Positions 12,243 to 14,608 of a stretch of 14,608 nucleotides of DNA are shown piece by piece (positions within the stretch are counted from its first letter, which is position 1; each line of letters begins with the position of its first letter). A model generated the notes under the pieces. The model did no database searches. It saw nothing but the letters and a program-made list of their open reading frames with translations, and had not been told where the DNA came from. Source of the DNA: JBEKYD01 sp049509915 (GTDB lineage Bacteria > Acidobacteriota > Terriglobia > Bryobacterales > Bryobacteraceae); the NCBI GenBank assembly GCA_049509915.1, contig JBEKZL010000276.1:1-14608 (forward strand), read 5' to 3'. A program made the translations under genes and the position numbers.

Positions 12243-14608
12243 CCCCTGCCTAACTCCCGTTGCAATTCCGCCAGCAATTGCAGCGCTTCGATCGGCCGCA
12301 GCTCGTCCAGATTGACGCCGCGAATCCGGGCGGCGATGCCGTAGCCCACCGGCTCGAACAGCCGTATCTGCACCGGCCCGACCGCCTCCGGCCTGGCGAG
12401 TTCTTCGGTCACCGCGTGCTCGGAGCGCTCGTGCAACTTCAGCACCTCGCGGGCGCGCTCGATCACCGCCAGCGGCAGGCCGGCCAGCCGCGCCACTTCG
12501 ATGCCGTAGCTGCGATCCGCCCGGCCCGGCTCGACCTTCCGCAGGAAGATGATATTCTCGCCCGCCTCCTTCACCGACACGCGCAGGTTGCGCACGCCAT
12601 CCAAAAGATCGGCCAGCTCGGTGAGCTCGTGGTAGTGGGTGGCGAACAGCGTCTTGGCGCGCGTGCGCGCGTGAATCTGTTCCACCACCGCCCAGGCCAA
12701 CGCCAGGCCGTCGTAAGTCGCCGTGCCCCGGCCGATTTCATCCAGTACGATGAAGCTGCGCGGCGTTGCGGTATTCAGAATCACCGCCGTCTCGGTCATC
12801 TCCACCATGAAGGTGGAGCGCCCGCGCGAGAGGTTGTCGGACGCGCCGATGCGCGTGAAGATGCGGTCCAAAATCGGCAGCGCCGCCGATTCCGCGGGCA
12901 CGAACGAGCCCATCTGGGCAAGAATCGCTATCAGCGCGGCCTGCCGCAGGTAAGTCGACTTACCGCCCATGTTGGGCCCGGTGATGATGGCGATCAGGTC
13001 GCTCGAATCGTTCAAGAATAGATCGTTGGGAATGAAACGGCCGGCTTCCTGGTCGGCGATCCGCTCGATCACCGGGTGACGCCCGGCTAGAATCCGCATC
13101 TCTCCGTTATCCGAAAACGACGGCCGATGATAGCGGTTTTCGGCGGCGACTTGCGCCAGCGCCGCTGTGGCATCCAGCTCCGCAACGGCGGCCGCGGTGG
13201 CGCGGATGCGCGGCGCTTCGGCGGCGGCCTCGCGGCGCACGGCACTGAACAGCTCTTTTTCGAGCGTCAGGATTTTCTCTTCGGCGTCGAGCACTTTGCG
13301 CTCGTAATCCTTCAGCTCCGGCGTGGTGAAGCGTTCGGCGTTGGCGAGCGTCTGTTTGCGCTCGTAATCGGCCGGAGCCAGGTGCTGGTTGGCGCGGGTG
13401 ATCTCGATGTAATAGCCGAAGACGTTGTTGAAGCGCACTTTCAAAGATTGAATGCCGGTGCGCTGGCGCTCGCGGCTTTCGATCAGCGCGATGTATTGCT
13501 GGCCGTTGCGTTTGAGCCCGCGCAGCTCGTCCAACTCGGCATGATAACCGGCGCGCACCACGCCGCCGTCGGCGATGTCGAAAGGAGGCTCGTCGGCAAT
13601 GGCGTCGAGAATCCGTTTGGTTACGTCCGTCAGCTCGTCCAACCGGTCGGAAAGGGCGCGCAGGCGGATGGCGCGCTGGGTATCGAAAGTTCGTTTCAGC
13701 GCGGGAATCTTTTCGAGCGAACGCCCGAGAGCCAGCACGTCGCGCGGACCGGCCGAGCCCAGCGTGATCTTGGCCAGCAGACGCTCCAGATCGAGAATGC
13801 CTCCGAGTTGCTTGCGCACTTCGGCGCGCAGGATGGTCTGGTCGAGCATTTCGCCCACGGCGTCCAGGCGCGCTTCAATTTCAGCCCGGTCGAGGGAGGG
13901 CCGCAGCAGGCGCTGGCGCAACAGCCGGCCGCCCATCCCCGTCAGGGTTTGGTCCAGCACGGCCAGCAGCGTCGGTTGTTTTTCGGTGGCGCGATCGGCG
14001 GCAAACAGCGGTTCGGTCAGTTCCAGATTGCGCACCGTCACCGCGTCTAGGATCATGGAATCGGCGCGGTTGAAGTAGGCCGGCCGGTCGAGATGATCGA
14101 GGGCCGCGCGCTGCGTATCGCGCAAATAATGCAGAATGGCGCCGGCGGCGGCGATAGCGGTATTGCGGTTGGCCAGGCCGCAGCCATCGAGCGAGAGCAG
14201 CTTGAAATGGTCGCGCAGAGTGCGGCCGGCGTAATCGGCGGTGAAGACCCAGTCTTCCAGATCGGTACGCACGTAGCGGCCGCCGGCACGGTCGAGCCCC
14301 GCCAGCAACGGCTCCTCGGCCGCGAACAGCACCTCGCGCGCGCCCAGTTGCTCCAGCGCGCCCGGCACTTCGGCGGGGTCGAGCTCGGTGGCGCGGAACT
14401 CGCCGGTGGAAACATCCACGTAGGCCAGCCCGGTAATGCCAGCGGCGCGCGCCACCGCGGCCAGGTAATTATTTTCGTGCGAGCGCACCAGGTTCCCGTC
14501 CATGGCCGTGCCGGGAGTCACGATGCGGGTGACCTCGCGCCGCACCAGTTTCTTGGCCAGCTTGGGATCTTCCATCTGGTCGCAGATGGCGACGCGGTAG
14601 CCTTTCTG
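12239..14608 (-). CDS. mutS: DNA mismatch repair protein MutS (5' end outside the window)
   Basis: MutS binds mismatches and small loops and recruits MutL. The frame is open to the window edge; the first visible residues are QKGYRVAICDQMEDPKLAKK, which in relatives lie about 80-100 residues into the protein, so the ATG at 14575 is an internal Met. Visible in order (numbered from that Met): the end of the mismatch-binding domain with REVTRIVTPGT (13-23), connector (about 30-150), lever and clamp with FGYYIEITRANQHL (about 386-399) and LANAERFTTPELKDYERKVL (about 411-430), Walker A GPNMGGKST (about 533-541), Walker B FIVLDEIGRG (about 608-617) followed by TATYDGLALA where most relatives have TSTYDGLS/A, and FATHYHEL. 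The C-terminal tail is of normal length. It is co-translated with anmK through a 4-bp overlap. The Phe-x-Glu mismatch-wedge motif is not visible because it lies upstream. Confidence 0.97.
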   Translation of the reverse strand, partial: QKGYRVAICDQMEDPKLAKKLVRREVTRIVTPGTAMDGNLVRSHENNYLAAVARAAGITGLAYVDVSTGEFRATELDPAEVPGALEQLGAREVLFAAEEPLLAGLDRAGGRYVRTDLEDWVFTADYAGRTLRDHFKLLSLDGCGLANRNTAIAAAGAILHYLRDTQRAALDHLDRPAYFNRADSMILDAVTVRNLELTEPLFAADRATEKQPTLLAVLDQTLTGMGGRLLRQRLLRPSLDRAEIEARLDAVGEMLDQTILRAEVRKQLGGILDLERLLAKITLGSAGPRDVLALGRSLEKIPALKRTFDTQRAIRLRALSDRLDELTDVTKRILDAIADEPPFDIADGGVVRAGYHAELDELRGLKRNGQQYIALIESRERQRTGIQSLKVRFNNVFGYYIEITRANQHLAPADYERKQTLANAERFTTPELKDYERKVLDAEEKILTLEKELFSAVRREAAAEAPRIRATAAAVAELDATAALAQVAAENRYHRPSFSDNGEMRILAGRHPVIERIADQEAGRFIPNDLFLNDSSDLIAIITGPNMGGKSTYLRQAALIAILAQMGSFVPAESAALPILDRIFTRIGASDNLSRGRSTFMVEMTETAVILNTATPRSFIVLDEIGRGTATYDGLALAWAVVEQIHARTRAKTLFATHYHELTELADLLDGVRNLRVSVKEAGENIIFLRKVEPGRADRSYGIEVARLAGLPLAVIERAREVLKLHERSEHAVTEELARPEAVGPVQIRLFEPVGYGIAARIRGVNLDELRPIEALQLLAELQRELGRG

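Noticed and set aside
13127..14050. 307-aa open frame on the plus strand
   Set aside because: It is antisense to mutS without any domain signal.
14573..14575. ATG as the mutS start codon
   Set aside because: The codons upstream to the window edge (GYRVAICDQ) are conserved MutS sequence, so the real start is outside.

Overview
The window looks like a chromosomal segment of a GC-rich, Gram-negative soil bacterium, most likely an Acidobacteriota member of the Solibacter/Bryobacter type. This is inferred from gene content: an Mla-type lipid transport operon, a YpdA-type bacillithiol-system reductase, AnmK, several small secreted or zinc-ribbon proteins of a kind I associate with that phylum, and a degraded Uma2 nuclease. 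No rRNA or tRNA is present to confirm it.

Layout. Positions 1-384 are debris: two copies of a 19-20 bp repeat that look like the end of an IS21-like element, then the tail of a SEC-C zinc-motif gene. Positions 385-3028 (minus strand) are a compact mlaE-mlaF-mlaD operon for phospholipid trafficking, whose MlaD-like protein carries an OmpA-like C-terminal domain. Divergent from it is a 49-aa lmo0937-type membrane protein (3148-3297), followed by a strong hairpin. Positions 3423-4499 (minus) hold two exported proteins of unknown function. Positions 4500-5806 are a second decayed zone: a REP-like hairpin, a perfect 10-bp inverted repeat over the ribosome binding site of an IS110-family transposase, the transposase itself with an internal deletion, and a Uma2-family nuclease missing its N-terminus and frameshifted near its C-terminus. 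Positions 5807-7217 contain an unusually hairpin-rich intergenic region, a C-ending-codon-rich gene of an unassigned family (6271-6930), and more hairpins leading to alaS.

Positions 7218-11141 (plus) run alaS, ypdA (4-bp overlap) and, 67 bp later, a small CxH/CxxC protein. Positions 11163-14608 (minus) are anmK and mutS, overlapping by 4 bp; mutS runs off the right edge.

Functionally, the housekeeping genes cover envelope lipid homeostasis (Mla), alanyl-tRNA charging (AlaS), low-molecular-weight thiol redox (YpdA), mismatch repair (MutS) and peptidoglycan recycling (AnmK). The unusual material is concentrated in the 4.5-7.2 kb stretch, which combines mobile-element decay with a series of perfect or near-perfect hairpins around one gene of unknown function. 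I do not see a CRISPR array or a complete new defence system.
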